Shown: positions 1 through 8,446 of the stretch, one piece after another
How the letters are laid out: every line of letters begins with the position of its first letter
Position numbering within the stretch: position 1 is the stretch's first letter
DNA from: Acetobacter okinawensis JCM 25146
GTDB taxonomy: Bacteria > Pseudomonadota > Alphaproteobacteria > Acetobacterales > Acetobacteraceae
Direction of reading: 5' to 3'
DNA: 64,000 nt
Assembly (NCBI RefSeq): GCF_000613865.1
Contig: NZ_BAJU01000003.1
Location: forward strand, 107,962 to 171,961
Translations under genes and position numbers: made by a program
The notes under the pieces: model-generated
Told to the model about the DNA's origin: nothing
The model's database searches: none
The model's input: the letters and a program-made list of their open reading frames with translations, nothing else

Positions 1-40
1 GTATGGGTTATATAACCCATACAGTTTTTTATAACTGTAT
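1..40. promoter_or_regulatory. two overlapping palindromes, probable operator
   Basis: Positions 1-22 form a perfect 22-bp palindrome with the half-site GTATGGGTTAT. It overlaps a second dyad at 19-40 with arms ATACAGTT and AACTGTAT around a 6-base spacer. Both start with ATAC or GTAT ends, as expected for a dimeric repressor site. They lie about 80 bp upstream of the EamA transporter and at the window edge, so the regulator is probably the gene to the left. The binding protein is unknown. Confidence 0.5.
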
Positions 41-120
41 CAGATTGTAACTGGTCCGGGCAATGCTGCTCCATACATTCAGGCGCACCATATACCCCAT
101 AATATGAAGGACCCCTGTGC

Positions 121-981
121 ATGAAACGGACAACGGAAGGATGGGGCAGTGGTCTGCTGGGTGTCATCATCTTTAGTGGCTCCCTTCCTGCTACGCGCGT
201 TGCAGTCGCGGATTTTTCTCCTGTTTTTCTGACCTGCGCGCGTGCCGTTATCGCGGCACTGCTGGGAAGTGTCTTTTTGTTCGCACTCCGTCAGCCCCGG
301 CCCCAACGGCGGGATATTGTTCCGCTCAGCCTTGTTGCCGCTGGTGGTGTGGTCGGTTTTCCGCTGCTGTCAGCTCTGGCTTTGCAGCATATTACCGCAG
401 CCTACTCCATTGTATTTATAGGTCTACTACCGTTGGCCACGGCAATTTTTGGGGTGCTGCGTGGGGGAGAACAGCCCAAGCCTGCCTTCTGGTTATTCTC
501 CACCATTGGTGGTGCTGTTGTGGCCGGGTTTGCACTCTACGGTAGTCAGGCAGGTAATTTTGCAGGCGATCTTCTTATGGTTGCGGCCATTCTGGTCTGC
601 GGTCTGGCGTATGCGGAGGGGGCAACACTTTCCCGCCGTCTGGGAGGTTGGCAGGTTATCTCATGGTCTCTGCTTTTGTCCCTGCCGCTTATGGCGCTCA
701 TTGCTCTGGCTTATCTGCCAACCAGTTGGGGGCATATTCAGCTCTCCTCATGGATTGGCCTTGGTTATGTTTCGGTCTTTAGCATGCTGGTTGGTTTTAT
801 CTTCTGGTATCAGGGGCTGGCCCTGGGGGGTATTGCCAGTGTTGGGCAGCTTCAGTTGCTGCAGCCTTTTTTGGGTCTGCTGCTTGCTGCACTCTTTTTG
901 CATGAACCGATTGCATGGAGCATGCTGGCTTCTACGCTCATTGTTGTCCTATGTGTAGCTGGCGCAAAGCGTTTTGCCTGA
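121..981 (+). CDS. EamA/DMT-family membrane transporter
   Basis: This 286-residue protein is almost entirely hydrophobic and fits about ten membrane helices in two EamA repeats, the usual size for the drug/metabolite transporter superfamily. Glycine-rich helices such as SLVAAGGVVGFPLLSALAL and the C-terminal pair around GIASVGQLQLLQPFLGLLLA are typical. The ATG at 121 has an AGGA motif about nine bases upstream. It is an inner-membrane exporter or permease; the substrate cannot be read from sequence. A palindromic operator lies upstream and a DapA-family gene follows by 57 bp in the same direction, so the two may be co-transcribed and share a substrate. Confidence 0.85.
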   Translation: MKRTTEGWGSGLLGVIIFSGSLPATRVAVADFSPVFLTCARAVIAALLGSVFLFALRQPRPQRRDIVPLSLVAAGGVVGFPLLSALALQHITAAYSIVFIGLLPLATAIFGVLRGGEQPKPAFWLFSTIGGAVVAGFALYGSQAGNFAGDLLMVAAILVCGLAYAEGATLSRRLGGWQVISWSLLLSLPLMALIALAYLPTSWGHIQLSSWIGLGYVSVFSMLVGFIFWYQGLALGGIASVGQLQLLQPFLGLLLAALFLHEPIAWSMLASTLIVVLCVAGAKRFA

Positions 982-1038
982 CCCACAAAGTATAATATTG
1001 CTGGTGACCTGATTGCGTCATGGGAATTGAGGTCTGAT

Positions 1039-1958
1039 ATGTCACTTTTTCACGGTCTGTCGGCTTTTCCCATTACGCCTGCCAATACGGAGGGTGTGGT
1101 CGATGCAGAGGCAGTCATGCATCTGGTCGGCCATCTGTCTAAGAATGGTGTGGATTCCATTGGTTTGCTGGGCAGTACCGGAACCTACGCCTATCTAAGC
1201 CGCATCGAGCGGTGCCGTGTGCTGCGTGCGGCCGTCAAAGCAGTCGGGGGCAAAACCCCCCTGATTGTGGGGATTGGCACGCTCCGCACTGACGATGCAC
1301 AAAACCTTGCGCGCGATGCCGCAGCCGAGGGAGCAGACGGGTTGTTGATGGCCCCAGTGTCCTACACACCGCTGACACAGGAGGAAGCATACCAGCATTA
1401 TGCCGCTGTAGCGGCTGTAACGTCTTTGCCGCTCTGTATCTATAATAATCCGACCACGACGCATTTCAGTTTCGGGCGTGAATTGCTTGCCAGACTGGCA
1501 GATGTCCCCAACATTGCCGCCATAAAAATGCCAGCTCCCGCCGAAGGCAAGGTCGCGCAGGAACTGGCGGAGCTACGGGCCAGCCCTATTGGCAAGCTCA
1601 GCATTGGTTACAGCGGGGACTGGATTGCGGCAGAAGCCCTGCTGGCCGGGTGTGATGGCTGGTTTAGTGTGCTGGGCGGGTTTTTGCCGCAACTGGCCAA
1701 GATCATGGTAACGGCTGCACGCGCGGGTCATGCGGATGTAGTAATAAGTCAGTGCCAGAAGGCGCTGCTCCCTGTGTGGCGGCTTTTTCGGGAGTTTGGG
1801 AGTCTGCGGGTTGCCTATGCCGCCACCAATTTTTGGGACTTGTAAGTGCCCAGCCGCCTCTACCTCTTCAGCCGTTATCCCTGCAAGACCAGCAAAGAGT
1901 TGTTGAAGCGCTACGCGCATGCATGGAGGCGTGCGCCACAAACCATCTGCTGCCATGA
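1039..1958 (+). pseudogene. DapA-family (dihydrodipicolinate synthase-like) aldolase, frameshifted
   Basis: The first 268 codons encode a DapA/NAL-superfamily TIM-barrel lyase: GLLGSTGTYAYL near the N-terminus, YNNPTTT, and IAAIKMPAP, whose lysine is the expected Schiff-base residue. The frame stops at 1843-1845, but the next frame continues with LGLVSAQPPLPLQPLSL and a helical tail to 1958, which is the normal DapA-family C-terminus. One extra T in the T5 run at 1830-1834 joins the parts into about 306 residues, the family's usual length. The ATG at 1039 is preferred over the TTG at 1027 because GAGG sits seven bases ahead of it. The true substrate (pyruvate aldolase, N-acetylneuraminate-like or other 2-oxo acid) is unresolved. 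Confidence 0.8.
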
Positions 1959-2016
1959 TGGCCGTATAACTGGCGCAGAAGGTTTTTGGTGCACTCCAGC
2001 AGGAATAAGCGGAGCG

Positions 2017-4119
2017 TTATCGGTGCCCGTTTATCAGCTCTTCGGCGAGTGCCTGTTCGTCATAAACCACGCGCAGTGCGGCGATGATGGCGCTGGTGTC
2101 GGTGGAAACCGCGCGGTTGGAGGTGATGTTATAATAGAGATCACCAGCAAGGCTTGGCAGGTTGCCATCAAAAATCAGCCCGACAGCATGGCCCTCCCGG
2201 TTCAGCACTGGTGAGCCGGAGTTGCCGCCGACAATGTCGTTTGTTGAAACAAAGTCCAGATGCGTGGAGAGATCCAACCTGCTTTTTGCATCCAGCCACC
2301 GTTGAGGGAGCTGGAAAGGCGCACTGCCTGTGGCGTGGCGGTACATGCCGGCAAAGTCGGTAAAGGCGGGAATGTTTTTGCCATCCTGCGTCCAGCCGCG
2401 CACCGTACCGTAGGACAGGCGGGGCGAGAATGTTGCATCTGGGTAAAGTGCATCAAGCCGTCCCTCGGCCTTGGCCTGTGCAAAACGCGCACGAGCAATT
2501 GCTCCTTCGGCCTGATGCAGAGGAGCCGATACTTCATCGCGCATACGGTCGCGCAGGGCGGTTAATGTCGGATGAAGGCGGCGTGCAAAAGCAATCATCG
2601 GGTCTGATGAGGCGTGAATGGCTGCATCCCCACCTTTCCACAGTGCAAGGCGCACGGCGGGGTCTGCCAGCTTTGTCTCGCGCACAAGGCGCGCGGCAAG
2701 GGTGTCCGGGCTGTCATTGCCCAGTGCCTCGCGCACCAGTGGGTCATCTGCGCCCAGTATCTGGCGCAGTGTGGTTAGCCCAAGGGCAAGAGATGTGGTT
2801 TCCAGTTCAGGGTAGACGGGGGTTTTTGCCGCGAGTGCGGCTTCAATTTCCCCCAGTTGTGCGTCATGGTAGCCTGCGTTGCGTTTTGCATCCGGTTTCT
2901 GGCGTTCGGCTGCACCGTTCACAAGCATCATGGCTTTACCTGCCAGTCCATCAAGCGCCATATGCAGGCCAACATTCCGCGCAAATAGTTCGCGCTGCAC
3001 GGCTATTGCTTTGTCCACCATGGCAAATGGGGTGCCAAATTCCTGCTTGCGGGCGGGGTCGGCATCAATCCATTTCTGGAGTGCGGCATCTTCCTTGGCG
3101 CGGCGGGCAACAATGTCGCTTGTACGCAGCGCGCTTTGTGTGCCGGAATAGGATTTCAGACTATTTTGTGTGCTGAAGAGTTCGTCCTCAGCCTGTTTCT
3201 CGTGCTCGGCACTTTCACGCGCATATTGCCATAGCATTCCCTCACGCACACTCAGCAGAGCAATAACCGTGGGGTTGATAACGTCGCGCTGGAAGGCAAG
3301 GGCGGCTGCGGGCAGGCCGCGTTCCGTCCGGCCCGGATTGCCAGAGGTGAAAACAAGTTCGTTCTCACGCGGGCCGTTGATATCGAACTGAAGATACGGC
3401 GTGTGAACAGGCTTGCCGTTTTCGTAAACGCGCAGCATGGAAAGGTCGATATCGTAGCGTGGATAATTGAAGTTATCCGGGTCTCCCCCAAAAAACGCAA
3501 TGCCCTGCTCAGGTGCCATGACGATGCGCACATCCTGATAACGACGATAACGGTAAAGTGCCGTCTGTCCCCCATGGTAGAGTGATACCATATCGCACCG
3601 CCAATGAGCGGCATCGCCTTGCAGGCAGTCCTTTGTCAGGCGGCTTTCAATCTCCTGCAGGGCAGTGGAGTATGCCTTGGCGGTTTTCCCTTTTGTTTGT
3701 GCGTCAACCTGAGAGGAAACATCCGAGATGGAATCCAGTCGGTCCAGTTCCATTCCTGGGCATTGTCGCTCCTCGGCCAGTGATTTTGTATAAAAACCAT
3801 TGCGAAAATAATCGTGTTGCTTGTCCGATAAAGCAGCAAGGCAGGAATTGGCACAGTGATGGTTGGTCATGACCAGCCCATCGCCGGATACGAACGAGGC
3901 AGAGCACCCTTCTGCCAGACGGGCAGAAGACTGGATAACATGCTCAATCCACTCCGGCGTTGGTGTAAAGTGATAGGCAGACTGCATTGCCGCGACCGGA
4001 AGGTGGTCAAAGGTCCACATGCCTTCTTCTGCGCGGGCGCTGTGCGGCGCAACGAGTGCTGTGATGACAAGAGCCAGAAACGCAGTCCGAAAAGAGCGTT
4101 TACCCAAAGAGCGTTCCAT
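2017..4119 (-). CDS. S46-family dipeptidyl-peptidase (DPP7-like), exported
   Basis: This 700-residue serine peptidase has a signal peptide ending near residue 30 (SARA). The chymotrypsin-like halves of family S46 are visible: the TNHHC motif at 85-89 holds the catalytic histidine, FNYPRYDIDLSMLR the acidic residue, and GNSGSP the nucleophile serine near 634. Family members remove dipeptides from peptide N-termini in the periplasm. The motif FDGN after the nucleophile has glycine where Asp/Glu-specific DPP11 enzymes have arginine, pointing to DPP7-like broad or hydrophobic specificity (inference). The length matches the family's roughly 700-720 residues. GAGGA precedes the ATG. A Zur-like dyad lies 20 bp upstream of the start. 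Confidence 0.88.
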   Translation of the reverse strand: MERSLGKRSFRTAFLALVITALVAPHSARAEEGMWTFDHLPVAAMQSAYHFTPTPEWIEHVIQSSARLAEGCSASFVSGDGLVMTNHHCANSCLAALSDKQHDYFRNGFYTKSLAEERQCPGMELDRLDSISDVSSQVDAQTKGKTAKAYSTALQEIESRLTKDCLQGDAAHWRCDMVSLYHGGQTALYRYRRYQDVRIVMAPEQGIAFFGGDPDNFNYPRYDIDLSMLRVYENGKPVHTPYLQFDINGPRENELVFTSGNPGRTERGLPAAALAFQRDVINPTVIALLSVREGMLWQYARESAEHEKQAEDELFSTQNSLKSYSGTQSALRTSDIVARRAKEDAALQKWIDADPARKQEFGTPFAMVDKAIAVQRELFARNVGLHMALDGLAGKAMMLVNGAAERQKPDAKRNAGYHDAQLGEIEAALAAKTPVYPELETTSLALGLTTLRQILGADDPLVREALGNDSPDTLAARLVRETKLADPAVRLALWKGGDAAIHASSDPMIAFARRLHPTLTALRDRMRDEVSAPLHQAEGAIARARFAQAKAEGRLDALYPDATFSPRLSYGTVRGWTQDGKNIPAFTDFAGMYRHATGSAPFQLPQRWLDAKSRLDLSTHLDFVSTNDIVGGNSGSPVLNREGHAVGLIFDGNLPSLAGDLYYNITSNRAVSTDTSAIIAALRVVYDEQALAEELINGHR

Positions 4120-4138
4120 GGCGCATATGTCCTCAGAT

Positions 4139-4151
4139 GTTATAGTGTAAC
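4139..4151. promoter_or_regulatory. candidate Zur-like box upstream of the S46 peptidase
   Basis: GTTATAGTGTAAC is a near-palindrome of the alphaproteobacterial Zur type (GTTATA-n-TATAAC) with one mismatch. It begins 20 bp upstream of the peptidase start codon. A better copy lies upstream of the neighbouring DUF1826 gene, which strengthens the match. Zinc control of the peptidase is an inference only. Confidence 0.35.
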
Positions 4152-4251
4152 TTTTTCATCTCACGTGTAGCAGCTTTATCTGTCAAAGAAAATGCAGGGT
4201 TACGCTGGATATCAACGTGGCCCGCGCATGGGGGCAACAGGGTGCTAACAC

Positions 4252-4872
4252 CTACTGCTCGATAATAGGAGTAAGTGCATGTTCCGCACCACACATACAG
4301 GCATCCGTAGTGTCGATCGTCAAAAGCAGCCGCACACGTTGGGCCGCAGGTAGGGATGACAGTGGGGGGGAGCGGTGCAGAATACCTAAATTTTCGGTCC
4401 AGTTGGGAAATTTGCGCCCTTTAAGGAAGACAATATCGCCCGGCGCTGCGGTGTTGATCTGCTCACTGCCATCAGACTTCCATTGTACGCCGGGGCCTTG
4501 GTACGCGCGCAGGAGGCGCAGGGTTACATAATCCACATGGAATTTACGACAACTGTCCCCGGTAATGCGTTCCAGCCGCAGGCGGAGGGAGCTTTGTCCG
4601 GCAATTGAAGCATAAACCTCTGCCAGATTCAGGATGTCCGCAAACAGTGGGAGTGTCACGGCTGTAAAGGCGGTGCGCAGGGACGCCGAAATCATGGGGA
4701 TTGTGCCGCGTGCCTGCAGAAGGCGTAATCCGTTTTCAAGATATGCCCGCGATGCGAGGTTTAGGGCGGTGCTTAAAGGGCTTGGGGTAAGAGTGATTGC
4801 GCAGTCCGGTTCAAGAATTTTGCGGCTTGCGCAGAGAAGGTGCACTTTTTCCCCGGTCTGGCAGGCGGGCAT
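4252..4872 (-). CDS. DUF1826 domain-containing protein
   Basis: The 206-residue product resembles the DUF1826 family across its length. Diagnostic segments are CRKFHVDYVTLRLLRAYQGPG in the middle, where H and D may bind metal, then GDIVFLKGRKFPN and the C-terminal RVRLLLTIDTTDACMC. The biochemical function of DUF1826 is not known. From memory, members occur near zinc-homeostasis genes and in Zur regulons of alphaproteobacteria, and a good Zur-like palindrome lies 29 bp upstream here, so a role under zinc limitation is likely but unproven. No signal peptide is seen, so it is probably cytoplasmic. It is followed on the same strand, 132 bp away, by the S46 peptidase. Confidence 0.75.
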   Translation of the reverse strand: MPACQTGEKVHLLCASRKILEPDCAITLTPSPLSTALNLASRAYLENGLRLLQARGTIPMISASLRTAFTAVTLPLFADILNLAEVYASIAGQSSLRLRLERITGDSCRKFHVDYVTLRLLRAYQGPGVQWKSDGSEQINTAAPGDIVFLKGRKFPNWTENLGILHRSPPLSSLPAAQRVRLLLTIDTTDACMCGAEHALTPIIEQ

Positions 4873-4900
4873 GTCAGAAGGCTCCGTGGCTGATTAAATG

Positions 4901-4913
4901 GTTATATTATAAC
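4901..4913. promoter_or_regulatory. Zur-box-like palindrome
   Basis: GTTATATTATAAC is a perfect 6-1-6 palindrome in the 262-bp gap between the DUF1826 gene and the divergent LysR gene. Its sequence and spacing fit the alphaproteobacterial Zur consensus GTTATA-n-TATAAC, and its place just ahead of a DUF1826 start suits a repressor site. Confidence 0.55.
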
Positions 4914-5134
4914 GTAACAATTGTGGGGCGGCAACAGAGACCAGTCTCAAGGGATTTTGGCGCATCCAAGAACCAGGGCATGCCGGTGGAAGCTGTAGCA
5001 GAGTTGCTTTTTGTGTAGGGTTTATTGATTGTGATGGCCCGCTGGCACGCATAAAAAAGGTCAAGGCAGAACCCGCCTGCACGGTGTGTCTTGTGAGGAA
5101 AGCGCCGGGGCAAGGGCAGTTAAGGTAAGTAACA

Positions 5135-6025
5135 ATGTTCCGAGAAAATTTTAACGAACTCCTGTCTTTTCTGGCGGTTGCTCAGGAACGCAGCTTTACC
5201 CGTGCGGCCGCCCGACGCGGTGTAACACCCTCTGCGTTAAGCCACAGCATGCGTCTTTTGGAAGAACGGTTGGGCGTCACCTTGCTGACCAGAACAACGC
5301 GTAAGGTTGTTCCGACAAGTGCTGGTGAATATATTCTGCAAAATATTCAGCCGTTATTTGATGAGATGGAAACACGTCTTTCAAATCTGGAGGAGTTCCG
5401 GAGCAGTCCCAGAGGTAAGCTGCGGATTACCGTAACGGATGAGGCGCTATTGTATTTTCTGCGACCCAGAATTGCCGATTTTCTTAAAAAATACCCTCAA
5501 ATCAACATGGAAATCGCAACGGATATGCGCCTTGTTGATATTGTGGAGGAGGCATTTGATGCAGGCGTAAGGCTGGGAGAAATGGTCACACAGGGTATGG
5601 TCTCTGTGCCGGTTTCTCCCCCTATTGACTTTGTTGTTGTGGGGGCTCCGTCCTATTTTTCCACGCGTTCATTACCTAAAGTGCCCAATGCGCTTACTGA
5701 GCATAATTGTATAGGTGTCCGGCTTCCAACTCACGGCTCACTCTATAAATGGCGTTTCAGGCAGAATGGAAAAGACATAAAATTCCAGCCAACAGGTCAG
5801 TTTATCTGCAACAACGTATTTGCTACGCGGGATGCCTGTTTAGATGGAATAGGTCTTGCCTATATTCCCAGAATTATTGCCCAGCCCCATATTGCAGCAG
5901 GCGAGCTTGTTACGGCTTTGGAAAAATTCTGCCCGACACATGCCGGTTTCCATCTTTTTTATCCAAAGCATAGCCAGCATTCCATGCCACTTGCTCTTTT
6001 TATTGAAGAGGTCAGGGTAAAATAA
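5135..6025 (+). CDS. LysR-family transcriptional regulator
   Basis: This 296-residue protein has the LysR plan. The N-terminal winged helix-turn-helix covers residues 1-65 (ELLSFLAVAQERSFTRAAAR, then SALSHSMRLLEERLGV). A periplasmic-binding-protein-like effector domain starts around residue 90 (GKLRITVTDEALLYFLRP) and runs to the end. The length is normal. It resembles the large LysR group whose effector domain contains EAFDAGVRLGE. The target and ligand are unknown. Its 3' end converges with the arginase-family gene across a 53-bp gap holding a hairpin, and it is divergent from the DUF1826 gene. Confidence 0.88.
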   Translation: MFRENFNELLSFLAVAQERSFTRAAARRGVTPSALSHSMRLLEERLGVTLLTRTTRKVVPTSAGEYILQNIQPLFDEMETRLSNLEEFRSSPRGKLRITVTDEALLYFLRPRIADFLKKYPQINMEIATDMRLVDIVEEAFDAGVRLGEMVTQGMVSVPVSPPIDFVVVGAPSYFSTRSLPKVPNALTEHNCIGVRLPTHGSLYKWRFRQNGKDIKFQPTGQFICNNVFATRDACLDGIGLAYIPRIIAQPHIAAGELVTALEKFCPTHAGFHLFYPKHSQHSMPLALFIEEVRVK

Positions 6026-6033
6026 TGCTGCGC

Positions 6034-6064
6034 AAGGATCGTGCCATAAAATGGCATGATCCTT
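6034..6064. terminator. hairpin between convergent genes
   Basis: AAGGATCGTGCCA (6034-6046) pairs with TGGCATGATCCTT (6052-6064) over a five-base loop, with one G-U wobble. It fills the gap between the convergent LysR and arginase-family genes, so it may stop transcription from both sides. No long T run follows. Confidence 0.55.
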
Positions 6065-6078
6065 TCGGTCTCCTCCCA

Positions 6079-6954
6079 TCAACTGCCCAGAAGCGGAAGC
6101 TGCCTGAGCATTTCCTGCAAATTCAGCGCATCCCACGGCATATGTTCGGCAATGGTCAGGCCAACGACCTGCTTTTCTGTCGAGACTTCCCCGATCAGTT
6201 TTAAAACGTCTGCAATATTCAGCTTTCCTTCCGCAACATCGCCAAAGTCATGTTTCCCACGGCCCGGTTTTGCAAACAGAAGGGAGCGGAAGTTATGAGG
6301 ATCAAGCACGTCCAGATCCAGATGAATTGCCAGAACTTCTATCTTGCTCTCATTGAGCCACTGCATGACTGGTTGTGCGCCATTGCGCACCTGTTGCGGA
6401 GAGCAGGTGTTGATGCCGTGTTCAGCAATAAAACGGGTTTCATAAGGGAGCGGATCATGAATACCAGCGATCATGATCTGCTCTGCTTTTACAGGCTTTT
6501 TGACTTCATGAGTCAGGTCAGGGTCTCCGTGCCCCATAAGCGCGCCCAGCACATGGGCATGCGCGTTTTTGTACTGCTCAGGGGTTTGAACATCCGGGTG
6601 CGTGTCAATCCATAGGATGCCAAACTTGTCCCCATAGTGTTCTGACAGCCACGCAAAGGGGGAGAGGGAAACCAGACAGTCGCCTCCCAGAACGGCAATC
6701 GATCGGGGTTGATGGTGTTCAATAATGCTGCGGGCTGCTCTGGCCTGTTTTATCAGCACACTGCGCCCGTGCATATTGTTCTCAAATGGCAAAGGCGTGC
6801 CGGTCGGTGCGTCAACAGGAACCTCCTCAACCGGGCCTTGGGCGGGTGGTGCAAGCCACGCGAGCAGTTGAGAGCCCAGATAATAAGGGGGATTATCGCC
6901 GCCCTGCCATTGGGGGAAAATCAGGCGCAGTGTGTTTTTGTCCTGCTTTGACAC
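6079..6954 (-). CDS. arginase/agmatinase-family ureohydrolase
   Basis: The 291-residue protein carries the manganese-site motifs of the ureohydrolase superfamily: WIDTHPD at 115-121 and HLDLDVLDP near residue 212, both with the expected aspartate and histidine ligands. The first motif reads GGDC (90-93), whereas classical arginases have GGDH with a metal-binding histidine, so this belongs to a variant branch. The substrate (arginine, agmatine, formimino-glutamate or another guanidino/amidino compound) cannot be assigned. The GTG at 6954 is preferred because AGGAG lies eight bases upstream. A LysR gene converges from the left and a long AT-rich gap lies on the start side. Confidence 0.8.
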   Translation of the reverse strand: MSKQDKNTLRLIFPQWQGGDNPPYYLGSQLLAWLAPPAQGPVEEVPVDAPTGTPLPFENNMHGRSVLIKQARAARSIIEHHQPRSIAVLGGDCLVSLSPFAWLSEHYGDKFGILWIDTHPDVQTPEQYKNAHAHVLGALMGHGDPDLTHEVKKPVKAEQIMIAGIHDPLPYETRFIAEHGINTCSPQQVRNGAQPVMQWLNESKIEVLAIHLDLDVLDPHNFRSLLFAKPGRGKHDFGDVAEGKLNIADVLKLIGEVSTEKQVVGLTIAEHMPWDALNLQEMLRQLPLLGS

Positions 6955-7389
6955 GATTAGTCTCCTGAAACGCGCAATACGTAAGGGCTTGCGCTCCGCA
7001 CCGGGGCTGTGTGCATCGTCCGGGCATTACAACTCCATACCCGCCATAATAAAGTGCTCAGAGCTTATACCTGCGGGCAGCGTCCATATTTCTCCTCCTT
7101 ATTCCATGAATTATATACATTTCATAGATTATTATTGATGAAATATTTTCACAAATATATTGAGCAGGCATGGTATAGTCATGTAGAACAATCCTATCAT
7201 AATAGAGAGTTTTTTGCCTGTTTGTAGTGCCGTAGAGAGAGGGAGGTTCCAGGGCACGGGGAGGTATGTGTGCCGGGCCATCAGAACAGGCTTGATATGA
7301 CAGTCCTGTTTCTGAGATAATCAGGTTATGATTAAGCCTGACGCAGTCCATTGGGTGAGTTTTACAGGAATGGGCTGGATATAAACACC
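6955..7389. other. AT-rich intergenic region with one dyad
   Basis: This 435-bp stretch separates the divergent arginase-family and AraC genes and should hold both promoters. I see no credible coding frame. The middle is AT-rich and contains a dyad, ATTTCAT (7119-7125) and ATGAAAT (7138-7144), around a 12-base AT spacer, a possible operator. Nothing else is recognisable. Confidence 0.4.
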
Positions 7390-8172
7390 ATGAAGCGTAC
7401 TGCGGATTTTCCGTGTCATCCTCCACCCGTAGTGGGGTTTGCAGACTGTTATACTGGCGGATTTGTGGATGCATTCCATACGCATGAGCGGGCGCAACTG
7501 TCTATTTTTCTGGCTGGGAGTGTGACGGTTAACACGCAGGATGAAAGCTTCGTGCTGGGGCCGGGGCAGGGGATGTGGCTGCCTGCGCAGGTCATGCATC
7601 AGGCGACATGCCGTACTGATCTGGTTTTTCAGGTCGTTTATGTAGACCCCAGCTTTACAGGGGCAGATCTGCCTCCGTGTAAAATGTTCGATGTGTCCTC
7701 CCTCATGCGTGGGCTCGTGGACGAAATTATTGCAATGACCTTCAACTTTGCAATGGACGACCGCATGTCGGCCATTGCCCGGCTTCTTATGGAAGAAATT
7801 AACCGGGCGCCCCGCATAGCGGACAGGCTGCTTTTTCCAACAGACCTGCGGTTACGGCGTGTGTGCGAGGCGATTATTGCCCAGCCCGGAGACTGCCACG
7901 ATATTGACTACTGGGCGCGTGAGGCTGGTATGGCGCGCCGTACGTTTACCCGCCTTTTTCAGCAGGAAATGGGCATGGGTTTTGCCACATGGCGGCGCAG
8001 GGTCAGAGTGGTGGAGGCCGCCGCCAGACTGGCAACAGGCCAGTCCATTGCCGAAGTGGCATTTGATCTGGGCTATGACAATGCGGGGAGCTTTAGCACC
8101 ATGTTCCACCGGACATTTGGCGCGGTGCCCAGCACGTTGCGTGCCAGTGCGTCGCAGACGTCCCGCTCGTAA
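7390..8172 (+). CDS. AraC-family transcriptional regulator with cupin sensor
   Basis: The protein has about 260 residues. The N-terminal half is an AraC-binding cupin (FHTHERAQLSIFLAGSVTV, then LGPGQGMWLPAQVMHQ). The C-terminal 100 residues form two helix-turn-helix motifs (DIDYWAREAGMARRTFTRLF and IAEVAFDLGYDNAGSFSTMF). I chose ATG 7390; an in-frame TTG at 7351 would add 13 residues, and neither has a strong ribosome site. The next gene in the same direction is a TonB-dependent siderophore receptor, and AraC-type activators often sit beside the receptor they control, so that is the likely target (inference). Confidence 0.82.
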   Translation: MKRTADFPCHPPPVVGFADCYTGGFVDAFHTHERAQLSIFLAGSVTVNTQDESFVLGPGQGMWLPAQVMHQATCRTDLVFQVVYVDPSFTGADLPPCKMFDVSSLMRGLVDEIIAMTFNFAMDDRMSAIARLLMEEINRAPRIADRLLFPTDLRLRRVCEAIIAQPGDCHDIDYWAREAGMARRTFTRLFQQEMGMGFATWRRRVRVVEAAARLATGQSIAEVAFDLGYDNAGSFSTMFHRTFGAVPSTLRASASQTSRS

Positions 8173-8191
8173 AAAACGGGCAAAGTGCTGC

Positions 8192-8222
8192 GCACTCGCA
8201 AGCTGAGTGCATTCTCTTTTTT
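8192..8222 (+). terminator. weak hairpin with T run after the AraC gene
   Basis: GCACTC (8192-8197) pairs with GAGTGC (8205-8210), followed closely by CTCTTTTTT. The stem is only six base pairs, so termination is tentative. Confidence 0.3.
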
Positions 8223-8370
8223 AACAATCTGGTTCTGAGCAGCAATCAGGAGGCTCGGTTTGCCGGTCATGGCAGCCGGGTTTTTTGGCGTTCAGGCGGA
8301 ATTTTATCGCGTTTGGGCCAATATTGGGCTCCTTGCTTGCTGCTGTTTATGAATATGGATAGGACCGCAA

Positions 8371-8387
8371 TTGAGTATCATTATTAA
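8371..8387. promoter_or_regulatory. Fur-like AT-rich site before the TonB receptor
   Basis: TTGAGTATCATTATTAA lies about 60 bp upstream of the receptor start and contains ATCATTAT, the right half of the Fur consensus. The left half is poor. Iron control would suit a siderophore receptor. Confidence 0.3.
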
Positions 8388-8446
8388 CAAAAAGGCCGAC
8401 AGCTGCCCTCCTCCGCAGGAGAAGCCGGTAACAAAACGAGTTGGGT

